A DNA stretch of 64,000 nt from Tolypeutes matacus (Eukaryota > Chordata > Mammalia > Cingulata > Chlamyphoridae): assembly GCA_026826555.1 (NCBI GenBank), contig JAKSZT010054334.1:37078788-37142787 (forward strand), in the 5' to 3' direction. The notes beneath the pieces are model-generated. The model was not told the DNA's origin. It saw only the letters and a list, made by a program, of their open reading frames with translations, and searched no databases. This document shows, piece by piece, positions 12,269 to 23,587 of this stretch (position 1 is its first letter; each line of letters opens with the position of its first letter). A program made the translations under genes and the position numbers.

Positions 12269-12703
12269 TGTAAGTGCCATTTTGCAAAATAGCCCACCCA
12301 CAACCCTGGTTGGCACCCGCAGGTCTCCCCTACCCTGATAACAAATAGCTCAAAACCCCCACCCCATCCCTAATCCAATAGGCTGTACTAATCTCAAAAC
12401 CAACCATGAGAATATCACAAGTTTATCAAACGTCCTGTTTGACATTCTAACACTTCCATCAACTCTTCCCAAGACCTCCTCCCTAAAGGGCGAAAGTCAG
12501 TAATCTTCCACCCCTTATGTGTGCGCCACATCTACATGCCCCTTCTGTAAACCCACCCAGTTACAGCAGGTCAAAAGAAGCCATCCAAAACCTGGGTGGG
12601 TGGGCTGAAGTCTCACTTCAGGTCCCCACCATGCTGGTGATCTAATAAACTTCTCAGCTTGAATTTTGGTCTGTCTCCAAGGCTCATTGGACCAGGACTA
12701 ACA
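12269..12703 (+). mobile_element. Solo retroviral LTR (ERV1/gamma-like) with 5-bp TSD
   Basis: A 435-bp block starts TGTAAGTG and ends CTAACA, with an AATAAA poly-A signal 50-60 bases before its end (near 12,645) and a C-rich U3. It is flanked on both sides by TTATG (12,264-12,268 and 12,704-12,708). No gag, pol or env sequence is next to it, so it is a solo LTR left after LTR-LTR recombination. The strand is set by the position of the poly-A signal. Assignment to ERV1 rests on composition only. Confidence 0.75.
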
Positions 12704-12713
12704 TTATGTACCT

Positions 12714-14090
12714 ATTTTTTCCCCACTTTTTTTACTTTTTAAAAGATACTTCGATTATATAAATGTTCAATAGAATATATAGAAGATTCCTATATGTCCC
12801 ACTCCCCACAACTCCCACATTTTCCCACATTAGTAACATCTTTCATAAGTGTGGTATATTCATTGCAATTGATAAACACATTTTGAAGCATTGCCACTAA
12901 GCATGGATTATAGTTACATTGTAGTTTACACTCTCTCCCATTTGGCTCTGTAAGTTATGGCCGGATATATAATGGCCTGATCTGTCATTGTAATGTCATT
13001 CAGGATGATTCTCAAGTCCCAGAAATGCCCCCCTATTACACCTGTTTTGCCCTCTCCCTAACCCCAGAACATCCATGAGTCACTGCCTCTACAACAATGG
13101 TATTTCTTCCATTGCTAGCCTCACAATAAGTCTATAGCAGAATACTAATAAGTTTATTTTAGTCCATACTTTGTTTCCTAATCCTGAGGACTCTGGGATG
13201 GTGATGCCACTCCACCATTAATTGAGAAGGGCTTCAATCCATTCTTCCAATGGATGGGACTCTCTTGCTTGCAGTTGTAGGCAGTCTCAGTTCCTTAATA
13301 TGTTGTTTGCCCATCATCTCTGCCCTGTTAGTTGTCTTGGTGAGTCCATTGAACTGGAGAGTAGGTGTTGCAACTCCATTCAGATTCAGGGCTCAGCTGG
13401 CACATGGAAAGCCCAAAGAATTAAGTCTCTTGGATGTACACCTACTAACTCTAGTACTAATTATAGGTTCAAATAGAAGGACAGAAGAGTCATGCATAGG
13501 GAAACCACTGCTGAGTCTAACTCAGTCACACTGAGGGAGCATAAATATCAGCTTAGGGCCCTCTGGCAAGGGGCCAAATTCCTGAGCTGTCTGCCCTGGG
13601 TATAGTGTCTGGATATCTCCATATCCCTGAGGAGCTTTGTTGTTTGTGGTCATATCTACTTTGGCTGTCAATGACATCCTGTTGAGAAGTGCATAAGTGC
13701 TACCTCTGGGATGGCCTCCTGACTCACTTTGAAGTCCCTTAGCCATACAAACTCATTTGTCTTTAGCTTTTCTCCCTTTTGGCAACGTTTTTTTTTTTTT
13801 TTTCCCCCAGATGCATTGTTTTTGGTACTTGGTAGCAATCCCTCAGTGCCAGGGAGGCTCAACCAGGGAGTCATGTCCCAAGCTGGGGGAAGTTATTGCT
13901 TTTATATGCTGTATTTGGCTCAGAGAGAGGCTGCATTTGAGCACAAGTAGGTTCCCTGTCGGTAATTCTTAGGCACCCTTCATCACTAGGCTAAATTTCA
14001 ATTTCAAGAGCAAAAGTTTATAAGCATAGTCATCAATATCAGGAGTCCATTAATGGACCATTCTCCTTCATAAATTTCATAACTAGTTTT
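12714..14090 (-). other. L1-B 3'UTR
   Basis: The plus-strand text starts with a T-rich tail (12,714-12,745). It shares blocks with other L1 3'UTR copies here: the C-rich 'cccactcccc' type region near 12,800 (a weak G-quadruplex candidate on the L1 sense strand), the 'gtagtttacactctctccc' block near 12,921, and the 13,670-13,760 block whose reverse complement resembles 32,520-32,600. An internal T-run (about 13,790-13,803) is followed by CCCCC. The 60-95 codon frames here are not conserved. Confidence 0.7.
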
Positions 14091-14094
14091 CCAA

Positions 14095-16579
14095 TTTAGT
14101 AAAATTGCTGTGGTGATTGTTATTGGGATTGCATTAAATTTGTATATCATTTTGAGTATGATAGACATCTTAATGATGTTTAGTCTTCCTATCCATGAAC
14201 AGGGAATATTCTTCCATTTATTTAAGTCTTCCTTGATTTCCTTTAACAGTGTCGTGTAGTTTTCTGTATATAAATCATTTACATCATTAAATTTATTCCT
14301 ATGTATTTGATCTTTCAGTTGCTATTGTAAATGGTATTTTTCTCCTGATTTCTTCATCAGATTGCTCATTATTGGTGTACAGAAATGCTACTCCTTATTG
14401 CGCATTGATCTTATAACCTGCGACATTACTGATCTCATTTATAAGCTCTAGAGCCTTTGTTGTAGATTTCTCAGGGCTTTCTAAGTATAGGCTGGTGTCA
14501 TCTGCAAATAGTGTAGTTTTCACTTCTTCCTCTCCAATTTGGATGCCTTTTATATTTTTTTCTTACCTAAATCCTTAAGGAAGTACTTCTAAAACAATGT
14601 TAAATAGGAGCAGTGATAATGGGCATACTTGTCTAGTTCCCTATCTTAGAGGGAAAGCTTATAAAATTTCACCATTGTATTTGATGTTCACTGTGGGTTT
14701 TTTATATATATCCTTTATCAAGTTGAGGAAGTTTCCTTCTATTCCTATCTTTTGTAGTGTTTTTATCACAAAACAGTGCTATATTTTGTTGAATGCATCT
14801 ACAGAGATGATTACATGATTTTTTTCTTTCAATCTGTTTATGTGGTGTATGACGTAGATTGATTTTCTTATATTGAACCATCCTTGCATACAAGGGATGA
14901 AGCCCACTTGGTCATAGTGTATAATTTGTTTGATGTATTGTTGAATACGATTTGCAAGTATATTGTTGAGGATTTTAGCATCCTCGTTCATTAGGGAGAT
15001 TGGTGTAGAGTTTTCCTTTCTTGTGTCTTTGTTTGGCTTTAGTATTAGGGTAATGCTGGCATCATAAAATGAGTTAGACAATGTTCCTTCCACTTCTATT
15101 TTTCAGAAGATTTTAAGCAGGATTGGTGTTAGTTCTTTCTGGAATGTTTGGTAGAATTTACCTGTGAAGACATCTGGTCCTGTGCTCTTCTTATTCGGGA
15201 GGTTTTTGATGACTGATTCTATATTCCTACTTGTGATTGGTCTGTTGAGCTCATCAAATTCTTCTTTCACCAATGCAGCTTGCTTTAGTGTTTCTAGGAA
15301 TTTGCCCATTTCCTCTAAATTGTCCATCTTGTTGGCCTGTAATTTTTCTAAGTATCTTCTTATGATACTCTTTATTTCTGTGGGGTCAGTGGTGATATCC
15401 CCTTCCTCATTTCTTATTTTGTGTATTTGCATCTTCTCTCTTTTTTTCTGTGTTAGCCTATATAGTGGTTTGTCAATTTTATTGATCTCAAAAATCTACC
15501 TTTTGGTTTTGTTTATTTTTTCTAGTGCATTTTATTTTCAATTTCATTTAGTTCTGCTCTAATCTTTGTTATTTTCTTCTTTCTACTTCCTTCAGGGTTG
15601 GTTCATTGTTCTTTTTCTAATTCCTCCTAGTGTGTAGTTAGGTCTTTGATTTTAGTTCTTCTTTTTTGTTATTGCATTTATGGCTATGAATTTCCCTCTC
15701 AGTTCAGCTTTTGCTAAATCCCATAGTTTTTGATATGTTATGTTGTCATTTTCATTCATTTCTAGGTAGTTACTGATTTCTTTTGCAATTTCCTTCTTAG
15801 CCTACTGTTTGTCTGAGAGTGTGCTGTTTAACTTCCATATCTTTGTGCCTAATCTGGTTCTCTGGTCCTTACTGATTCCCAGCTTCATTCCATTGTGGTC
15901 AGAGAAATTATTTTGTATAATTTCAATCTTTCTGAATTCATTGAGAGTTCTTCTGTGGTCTATCTTGGAGTGCACGTGTGCACTCCAGAAGAATGCATAT
16001 TCCCCTGTATTTGATTGTAGTGTTCTGTATCTGTCTATTAGGTCCAGATCCTCTAATGTATTATTCAAAGTCTTTGTTTCTTTGTTGATTCTCTGTAGAT
16101 ATTAGATAGATATTCTATCTAATGGTGATAATTGTGCATTAAAGTCACCCACTATAATTATAGAGGCATCTATTTCCCCACTTAGTTTTTCCAGTGTTTG
16201 TATCATGTATTTTGAGGTGCGCTGGTTAGGTGCATAATTGTTTATCATTGTTCTTTCTTCTTGAAAGATTACCCCTTTTATAAATATATAGTGCCCATCT
16301 CTGTCTCTTACAATAGTTTTGCATTTAATATCTGTTTTGTCTGATATTAGTATAACTACTCTTTCCCTTTTTTGGTCATTTTTTTGCTTCTAAAATTGTT
16401 TTCCAACCATCCACTTTCAATCTTTTTGAATCCCTGGGTCTAAGGTGAGTTTGTTGTAGGCAGCCTATAGATGGGTCATATTTCCTTTTCCATTCTGCTA
16501 GTTTGGGGCTCATGACTGGTGAGTTTAGTCCATTAATATTCAAAGTTATTATTGTACTGGAATTACTTAGATTAACCAT
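14095..16579 (-). pseudogene. L1-B ORF2 remnant (endonuclease and RT), C-terminus missing
   Basis: The N-terminal endonuclease is recognisable: ITLNINGLNSP (near 16,540) holds the catalytic Asn, but the usual catalytic CLQETHL block reads CLQQTHL, replacing the Glu. The C-terminal endonuclease segment (16,068-15,802) keeps HSKIDH and the NNFSDH catalytic-His block. RT segments follow at 15,432-15,103 and 15,093-14,779 ([18 protein letters not shown]), and the YXDD-box equivalent reads F-A-D-D at about 14,496-14,510. Frames change several times. After about 14,095 the sequence passes straight to 3'UTR, so roughly the last third of the protein is deleted. Non-functional. Confidence 0.85.
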
Positions 16580-16745
16580 ATTTTCTTTGGGTTTATATAT
16601 GTCATATATTGTTTTTATTACTCTTTTTGTCATTTTAGTTGTTCTTACACTCTCTTCCAACTCTCTCTCTCCTGTTTTTTCCTTTCAACCTGCAGAACTC
16701 CCTTTAGTATTTCTTGAAGTGCAGGTTTCTTATTGACATACTCTT

Positions 16746-17560
16746 TTAGATTCTGTTTGTCTGTGAATATTTTGAACTCTCCCTCATTTTTGAATACCGG
16801 TTTAGCTGATAGAGAATTCTTGACTGGAAGTTTTTTTTTTCTTTTAGCACCTTAACTATTTCAAACCAATGCCTTCTTGCCTCCATTGTTTCAGATGAGA
16901 AATCAGCACTTAATCTTAAGGAGCTTCCCTTGTATGTGATGTTTCTCTTTTCTCTTGCTACTTTTAGCACTCTCTCTTTTTCTTCATCATTGGACAATTT
17001 GACAAGTATATGCCTTGGAGTAGGCCTCTTTTGATTTATACTGTTTGGGGTGTGTTGTGTTTCATGGATATGTACATCCATCTCCTTCAATATGATTGGG
17101 AAATTTTCGACTATTATTTCCTCCAACACTCTTACTGTCCCTTTCCTTTCTCTTCTCCTTCTGGGATACCTATAATGCATATGTTTGTGCATTTCTTGTT
17201 GTCGTTCATGTCCCTGAGTCCCTGCTGGATTTTTTCTATCTTTTTTCTATCTGTTCTATTATCTGTTTGATTTCAGATGTACTGTCCTTCGCATTGCTAA
17301 TTCTTTCCTCTGCCTGTTCTGTGTTTACATTATATTTTTTATTTCTTGGATTATGTCATTCATCACCATCATATCCATTATCTTTTTATGTATGCTTACA
17401 ATTTCTTTAATATGCTTTCTCAGTGTCTTCTTAATATCCTTAATCTCTTTCTTCACTTCATTAAGTCGATTCATGACATTTGTTTGAACAGATCTGATTA
17501 GTTGTTCCATGTTCTGTATCTCTTCTTGGTGTTTTATTTGTTCATGGGACTGTACCATGT
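16746..17560 (-). pseudogene. L1-B ORF1 remnant
   Basis: Two open pieces in different frames. The first (17,558-17,325) is coiled-coil, with the KKEIKDIKKTLRKH block matching ORF1 of L1-E. The second (17,192-16,746) is RRM/C-terminal domain with TPRHILVKLSN, RLSADFSSETMEARRHW and SRILY. The RRM entry block reads through a frameshift between the pieces, near 17,160-17,325. Most similar by eye to ORF1 of L1-E (62,583-63,563), so L1-B and L1-E are probably related subfamilies. Confidence 0.85.
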
Positions 17561-17739
17561 CTTCTTGTTTCTTAGTGTGGCTTGTAATTTTTTTTTGTTA
17601 TCTAGTTATATGCTTATCTTGGTGTGTTTATTCAGTTGATTGGATTCTCTCTCTGCTCTATGGTTTTATTTTGTTTTTGAGTGTGGTAAGGTTTTACTCT
17701 GATAGTTCATTCTTCTTATTCTATTTCCTTGCTGTTGTC

Positions 17740-18320
17740 TATATTCCCCCGAAAAAAAATGTTAGTACCAGAGAAATCGGAAGAGATAGGAAGAGAGAAT
17801 GAGTAATAGTAGTGATAATAGTAAAAGGTAGGAGAGAAACCATACAAGAAGTAGGCAATTGAATAATTAACTTGAGTAAGAAGTACAAAAAAATAACATT
17901 AGAACAGTGGAATAGAAATATGGAAACATGAAACAGAATGGAGAAAAATATAGAATTAAAGATGTCCAGAATGATGAAAAAGTAGAAGAGAAAAGGAAAG
18001 AAAGGGGAAAATTTTTTTAAAGAGAAAATAAAACACAGAAAAAGTAGGAAAGAGAGAGTAATGAGTTCAAGAAAAATTGAAGACCAAGCCCAAAAAATGG
18101 AATGAAGGAATAACAACAGAAAACAGAAAATATAAGGATGAAGGAGGGAAAAGATATAGTGTAGGTAGAGAAAGATGGGAAACAAAAGAAAGAGAGAAAA
18201 ATCTAACAGAAAAAGAAACAAAGGTAGGGGGAATACAACAAAAAATCAAGACAGCATCTTCTGGGTTTTTGGGTTTTTTTTTTTTAAAGAAAAAGAGGAA
18301 GACAGCAGGAAAAGGATAAA
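17740..18320 (-). promoter_or_regulatory. L1-B 5'UTR polypyrimidine tract
   Basis: For about 580 bases the plus strand is almost all purine, so the L1 sense strand is almost all pyrimidine. A shorter pyrimidine tract is at the matching place in L1-E (about 62,030-62,400, plus strand). The long open frames across it on the minus strand (160 codons rich in F, L and S) are a by-product of composition. Confidence 0.6.
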
Positions 18321-18574
18321 AAAGCAAAGATAAACGTGGAAAAACAGCCTTTTCTCTTTGACCCACAGTGATCTTCTCAGGCTGTTACTATTCAACAATC
18401 AAGCATTCTGCAGCCTGTCCTCTGCAGGTTCTAAGCCAGGTTTTAGTGAGCAAAATAAGGAAAGTGAAAAAGGAAACATTTTTTTTTTTTTAATGAGAGA
18501 TCCAATAAAAGCTAGTACAAAGAGAATGTCAATATGTTCCCTGTCATAAACTTTCACTGGGTGCTTGTAACCTT

Positions 18575-18665
18575 GTATCGCTTTTCAGAGAGGAGCTGGG
18601 GAACAAACCAGGGACCTTTTATATATCATGGACTTTGTATATACTATGCAAGAGCTCTTCCACTG
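18575..18665 (-). repeat. Possible tRNA-derived SINE fragment in L1-B 5'UTR
   Basis: On the minus strand the order 'agctcttgcatagtatatac' then 'ggtccctggtttgttcccc' looks like the A-box to B-box span of a tRNA-type SINE, with about 18 extra bases between. It is short and diverged and could be chance. Confidence 0.25.
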
Positions 18666-18990
18666 GCCTAATGTGACTTCTTAGGTTAGGGAGGCTTTTC
18701 AGAAACTTATCAGCCCCTATTCCCTTGCTGTTATCTCTGCCTCCTTTCTGAAGTAAATTCTCTCTTTACCTAGGCTGCCAGGCGTGGCAGCCTGCCTGAG
18801 GAGATACCTCTCCCTTATCTCTGTCATGTCAGGTTCCCTTCTGATACCCAAGGGAGCTCGGCTGGCCAAAATAATCACAAAGATACCACTCTCCACTCTC
18901 TCTGACCACTTCTCCTCCTGGGAGGTTGCCACCCCACTCCTTTTGGAGGAGGAAGCCAGCGTACTTGTCCAATATTTCTGGAGTTAATTT

Positions 18991-19458
18991 AGAAAGTACA
19001 TAATATATATGTTTTGTGAAAAACGAATGTCAAAAAAGAAACATAACAGCTAAGAAGTCATTTAAATATTATATCTGAGTCTCTCTTTAAATCTACATCA
19101 TTGTAAAAACTTAAATAATTTATCCTTCCATTCATTTTTTCACTATCTTTCCAGACATCTGTATTTTTAGTTTTGGCTGTGACTATTTTACTAATAAATG
19201 CCAAAAGTACTTTGAAAACTTCAAAAATAATTTAATATTTATTCAAGTGCCCACTAATTACAATATACTGCATGGAGTTTCCGAAAGAGTTGTTGTGATG
19301 TGGTCACTCTCATCTAGAATCACACAAATGAGTTCAAAATGCTGATTGCATTCCAATAACAACTGATTCTCACAAATAAAATTAGCAAGTTGATTGATTG
19401 ACATCTTCATACTTTATCATTTATGGTACCATGTAGAAATTGATGGCTTTGATGATTT
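18991..19458. other. No gene seen; AT-rich spacer between L1-B and L1-C
   Basis: About 470 bp with no repeat or coding sequence I can name. This is probably the only host DNA of any length between the two L1s. Confidence 0.45.
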
Positions 19459-20200
19459 TTTTTTAATTTATTAAAGTTTATCACTCATACATAAATATAC
19501 ATAAACAATAAATGTATAGCAGTAGTTTTGAAATTACAAAAGAAACATACATAACATCATACAAGGCTCTCATACCTCACCCTACCACCAAAACCTTACA
19601 TTGTTGTTAAACATTTTTAACTAATGATTACAGAGCATCCTCAAAATATTACTACTAACCAAAGTATTTTCCCCCAACCCACCTTATTATTATTTTTTTA
19701 TATCATATATACATGAACATACATAAAAAATAAGTGTATTATAAAAGTTGTGAACTTATAAAGCAAACATTCATAACATCATAGAGGGGTCTCATACATC
19801 AACCCTCCATCAACACTTTGCCTTTCATGAGACATTTGTTACAAATTATGAAAGAATATTGCCAAATCTTATGAATAATTATAGTCTTTATATTTGGTGT
19901 ATTTTCTCCCAAACCACCCTATCATTATTTTTTAAATATATTTTTATCACAGAAGTTGAAAACTTACAAAACAATCACGCACATGTGCAGATTTCCCAAA
20001 CAACACCTCTCTATCAACACACCACACTGTGGTGGAACATTTGTTACAGATTGTGAGATAATATCATCCAATTATTACCAGGTCCACAGCGCACATTTGG
20101 CACACATTTCCGTGCTCCCCCATTATCAACACAGTACAACTTAGGCATAGATTCAAGAATATTACATTATTACTCTTAACCACAGTGCATAGATCACTCC
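19459..20200 (-). repeat. Three tandem 3'UTR modules of L1-C
   Basis: Modules at about 19,459-19,690, 19,690-19,930 and 19,930-20,200 share, in the same order, a T-run, 'cataca.aaa' strings, 'gaaattacaaa..aac' type strings, 'cataacatcata', a C-rich 'caccctccatcaac' type block and 'aacatttgttac'. The third is the most diverged. A single copy of the same module forms the minus-strand L1 3' end at 25,078-25,315. Confidence 0.65.
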
Positions 20201-20539
20201 AGTTGTATTTTTCCCATGCTTCTCCACATTCCCACTACCCTGCAATACTGATGTACATCTGCTCTAGCTCACAAAGGCCACTCTTGCATCTGTAGCATCA
20301 GCCACAATTCTCATCCACCTCTGGGTTTACTGTGCTATTAATTCCCAGATTATTTTTTAGTTTTCTGTCAGTTGGCATTTACATCCCTAGACTACCATTT
20401 TCAGCCACATCCCCATTTGTAAACCAGCTGTTACTATAAAGTGTTACCATCAACTCTGTACATTTCCACACTTTTACAGTAAAGTTAATTAAAACTTCTA
20501 CATACATTAAATATCAGTAGTTCATCTCAATCCTCCTCT

Positions 20540-21235
20540 TATTTCCTTTAAGAAACCATCACCTACCACCAGGTCTTGAAGATATTTTCCTCCATTTTCT
20601 TCTAGAAGCTTTATGCTTCTTGCTTTTATATTGAGGTTTTTGAATCATTTTGAGTTAATTTTTGTATAAGGTGTGAGATAGTGTTCCTCTTTCCTTCTTT
20701 TGCTATGGATATCCAGTTTTTTCAGCACCATATGTTAAAAGGACTGTTCTGCCCAAGCTGGGTGGGTTTGACAGGCTAGTCAAAAATCACTTGACCCTAG
20801 ATGTGAGGGTCTGGTTTTTAACCATCAGTTCAGTCCCATTGGTCTATGTGTCTGTCTTTATGCCAGGCCATGCTGTTTTTACCACTCTAGCTAGCTAATA
20901 CAACTTAAAGTCTGGAAATGAGAGTTCTCCAACTTTGCTTTTCCTTTTTAAGATGTTTCTGGCTATTCAGGACCCCTTACTCTTCCAAATAAATCTAATA
21001 ATCGTGTTTTCCATTTATTTAAAAAATGTTGATGGAATATTTATCAGGATTGTATTAAATCTGTACATCAATTTGAGTAGAATTAACATGTTAATGATAT
21101 TTAGCCTTCCAGTACATGAGCATGGAATGTTCTTCCCATTATTTAGGTCTTTTTTGATTTCCTATAACAATGAGTGGTAGTTTTCTGAATACAAGTGCTT
21201 TAAATCATTGGTTAAGTTTATTCCCGAATATTTGG
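20540..21235 (-). pseudogene. L1-C ORF2 remnant (post-RT part only)
   Basis: Base for base this resembles L1-A 8,615-9,290 (same order of 'accatcacctaccac', 'catccattttgagtt'-type and 'gtctgtctttatgccag' blocks), which encodes the ORF2 segment after the RT. No open frame over 60 codons survives in the sense direction. At about 21,235 it meets sequence equivalent to the ORF1-ORF2 boundary of L1-B, so the endonuclease and RT cores are deleted. Confidence 0.75.
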
Positions 21236-21479
21236 GTTGTATCTGTCATATTTTATTTTCACCACTCTTTTGACACTTTTAGTTACTTTTATTGATATAA
21301 CCTTCATTTATAGACAGTCTTCCAGGCCTATCTCTACTGTCTTTTCTTTTCAGGCTATAGCACACCCTTTAGTATTTCCTGCAAAGCAGGTCTCTTGGCT
21401 ACAAACTCTCTCAGATTCTGATTATCTGTTAATATTCTAAACTCTCCCTCTTTTTTTAAAAACAATCTTGCCGATATAA

Positions 21480-22200
21480 GATTCTTGGCTGGAAGTTCTT
21501 CTCTTGCAGTATCTTAAATATATCACACCCTTATCTTCTTGCCTACATGGTTTCTGTTGAGAAACCAGCACTTCATCTTATTGGGTATCTCTTATATGTT
21601 ATGAATTGCTTTTCTTTTGCTGCTTTCAGAATTCTCTGTCTTTGGCATTTGACATTCTGATTAGTGTGTGTCTTGGAGTTGGTCTATTCAGATTTTTTTG
21701 GATGGGAGTACATTATGCTTCTATGTCCTTCAATAGGGTGGGGAAATTTTCTGCCATGATTTCTTCAGATATTCCTTCTGCCCCTTTTCCCTTCTCTTCT
21801 CCTTCTGGGACACCCATGGCATGTATGTTTGCACACATTTTACAGTCGTTTATTTCCCTGGGACCTATTTTTCCAATCTTCATCTGTTCTTTTGTATGTT
21901 CATTTTCAGTGGCCATTTCTTCAAGCTCACAAATTCTTTCTCCTGCCTCCTCAAATCTGCTATTATATGATTCCGGTGTATTTTTATTTTCATTTATTGC
22001 ACCTTTCATTCCCATAAGACGGGCTATTTTTCTATGTATGCTTTCAAATTCTTCTTTCTGCTCAACCAATGTCTTTTGAATATCCTTAATTTCTTTAGCC
22101 ATCTCATTGAATTTATTAAGGAGATTTGCTTGAACATCTATGATTAGTTGTCTCAACTCCTATATGTCATCTGGAGGTCTATCTTTTTCCTTTAACTGGG
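21480..22200 (-). pseudogene. L1-C ORF1 remnant
   Basis: The longest open piece (22,156-21,713, 147 codons) has the coiled coil (EMAKEIKDIQKTLVEQKEEFE), the LMGMKGAINENKNTPESYNSR block that matches L1-A ORF1, and the RRM entry NIHAMGVPEGEEKGKG. The C-terminal domain continues in other frames down to about 21,480. Closest by eye to ORF1 of L1-A. Non-functional. Confidence 0.85.
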
Positions 22201-22394
22201 CTATATCTTCCTGTTTCTTGGTGTGGATTGTAATTTTTTTGTTGCTGTCTTGGCTTTTGGCTTACTAGAGAATTTGTTCTGGATGTAGCTTTTCTCTTTA
22301 GTTTAGGGCTTCCTGCCCTTTCTCCCTTGCCGGTTATGTAGTAGAAGCCAAGGATATAGTTGGAGCTATAAGCTGTGGAGTCTCAAGCTGCCTT

Positions 22395-23400
22395 CATTGC
22401 CCCAAGGACCAATGAAGCTTCTCCCAACTTCCTCCTTTGCCAGGGTTAGGAACAGAGCCACAGCTGTGTGGAATAATCCAACTCATGCAGGCCTAGACTA
22501 TAGATGCCCAGAGAGACTGATGAAGCTTCATGCCCCTTTCTCCCCTGCCTGGGGCAAGGATGGAGCTGCAGGTGTGGGCAGCAATCTATGCAGTGCGGGT
22601 CCAAGATGAACACAGTTGCCCAGGAAGATTTCCAATTATTCAGTCTGTGCCAGCTAAATATACCTGCAGTTACCTGGATAGGCTGGTGCAGAGCCTACCA
22701 TCTTCCTCCCTGGTAGAGGTGGAGCTGATGCCTAGGCTAGGGCTGCAGGCCAATCTGGGTGAAAGAAACCAGTCTCTACCATCACTATGATTTTCAGTCA
22801 GCCCGCTTCCCGGCATGCTGGGGTTGGAGTCAAAAAGGCAGCTACCAACCTCTTTCTTACTTGGACAGGCTCAAACTTTAGCTGTTTTTAGGGTTATACT
22901 TTAGCCAGCTGAATTTACTAATCAGTAGCTGAAATCAGTGGCAACCATCTCTTCCTCCCCTGTTTTTGGGAAATGGAGCCTCCAGTACCTTCCACTGAAT
23001 AGCTCCTGGGGTGGCTCGCGCTGACAAAGTAGGATGATCACCGGTCTCCGTGACATGGCCTGTAGTTTCCCAGAGAAGCTGGTGCAGCTCTCCCCAGCTT
23101 CCTCCCTGCCCGAGGTGGGCCTGGGGTTTGGGCTAGAGCAGCAATCTGATCTAAATGGAAAGAAGCTGGCCCATACCAGTGCTGTGATTTTCAGTCAGCC
23201 CTGCTTCCCCTCGTGTCAGGCGTGAAGTTAAGATGACAGCTACTGGCTTCTTTCTGACTTGGACAGATTCAAACTTTAGCTGTTCTTAGAATTATACTCT
23301 AGCATGCTGAATTTACTATTCACTAGCTGAAGTTGGTGCCAACCGTCTCTTCTGCCCCTGTTTTTGGGAAGTGCAGTTTCCAATTCCAGCCGCAAAACAG
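22395..23400 (-). repeat. Tandem units in L1-C 5'UTR (about 397 bp)
   Basis: The block 'ctggtgcag' occurs at 22,683 and 23,079; 'gattttcagtcag' at 22,789 and 23,186; 'tgtttttggg' at 22,961 and 23,359. The offsets of 396, 397 and 398 show one duplicated unit. Shorter related pieces begin at about 22,407 and 22,513 with 'aatgaagctt' and 'gatgaagctt'. Similar in principle to the monomer promoters of mouse L1. Confidence 0.75.
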
Positions 23401-23587
23401 TTCCAGAGGCAGATTGTACCTCCAGGGGAGGATGGGCACTGGCCTCCGTAGTGTATAGTGCTCTACTTAAAAATCTTCTCTGCAGATGGGCAGTCTCCTC
23501 ATGATTTTTTAAGGATGATGCAGGATGCACTTCTGGTCTCCTGGAGCCCCCAAACAAGTGCTCTAGATAGCTCTGGGTTATCACCAA
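23276..23587 (-). CDS. Putative sense ORF in L1-C 5'UTR, 103 codons, unknown function
   Basis: This frame lies on the L1 sense strand, upstream of ORF1. I recognise no domain. Its reason for inclusion is that the 5'UTR at 27,195-27,897 carries a matching frame. Both read EETAHLQRRF then SR.L, then ASG and LELE at the same spacing, with QSYL.HL further upstream. The shared stretch is about 65 codons, after which the frames differ. One stop interrupts the other copy at 27,327-27,329. It may be a small conserved upstream ORF, or may reflect only good alignment of non-coding DNA. Confidence 0.3.
   Translation of the reverse strand: MVITQSYLEHLFGGSRRPEVHPASSLKNHEETAHLQRRFLSRALYTTEASAHPPLEVQSASGTVLRLELETALPKNRGRRDGWHQLQLVNSKFSMLEYNSKNS

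Larger units (their letters stand above)
12714..18990 (-). mobile_element. L1-B: degraded LINE-1 with long 3'UTR and purine-rich 5'UTR
   Basis: A minus-strand LINE-1 of about 6.3 kb. On its own strand it has a 5'UTR (18,990 to about 17,600) with a very long pyrimidine-rich stretch (purine-rich on the plus strand, 17,740-18,320), a broken ORF1 (about 17,560-16,746), a broken ORF2 (about 16,579-14,095) and a roughly 1.35-kb 3'UTR (14,090-12,714). The 3'UTR is homologous to the short insertions at 28,690, 32,470 and 37,267. The ORF2 C-terminal third appears to be missing, because RT sequence meets 3'UTR near 14,095. I could not find convincing TSDs. Confidence 0.85.

Noticed and set aside
15164..15562. 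132-codon plus-strand frame
   Set aside because: Antisense to the L1-B reverse transcriptase region.
17739..18366. Minus-strand frames of 160 and 99 codons rich in Phe and Leu
   Set aside because: Produced by the polypyrimidine tract of the L1-B 5'UTR; low complexity with no domain.
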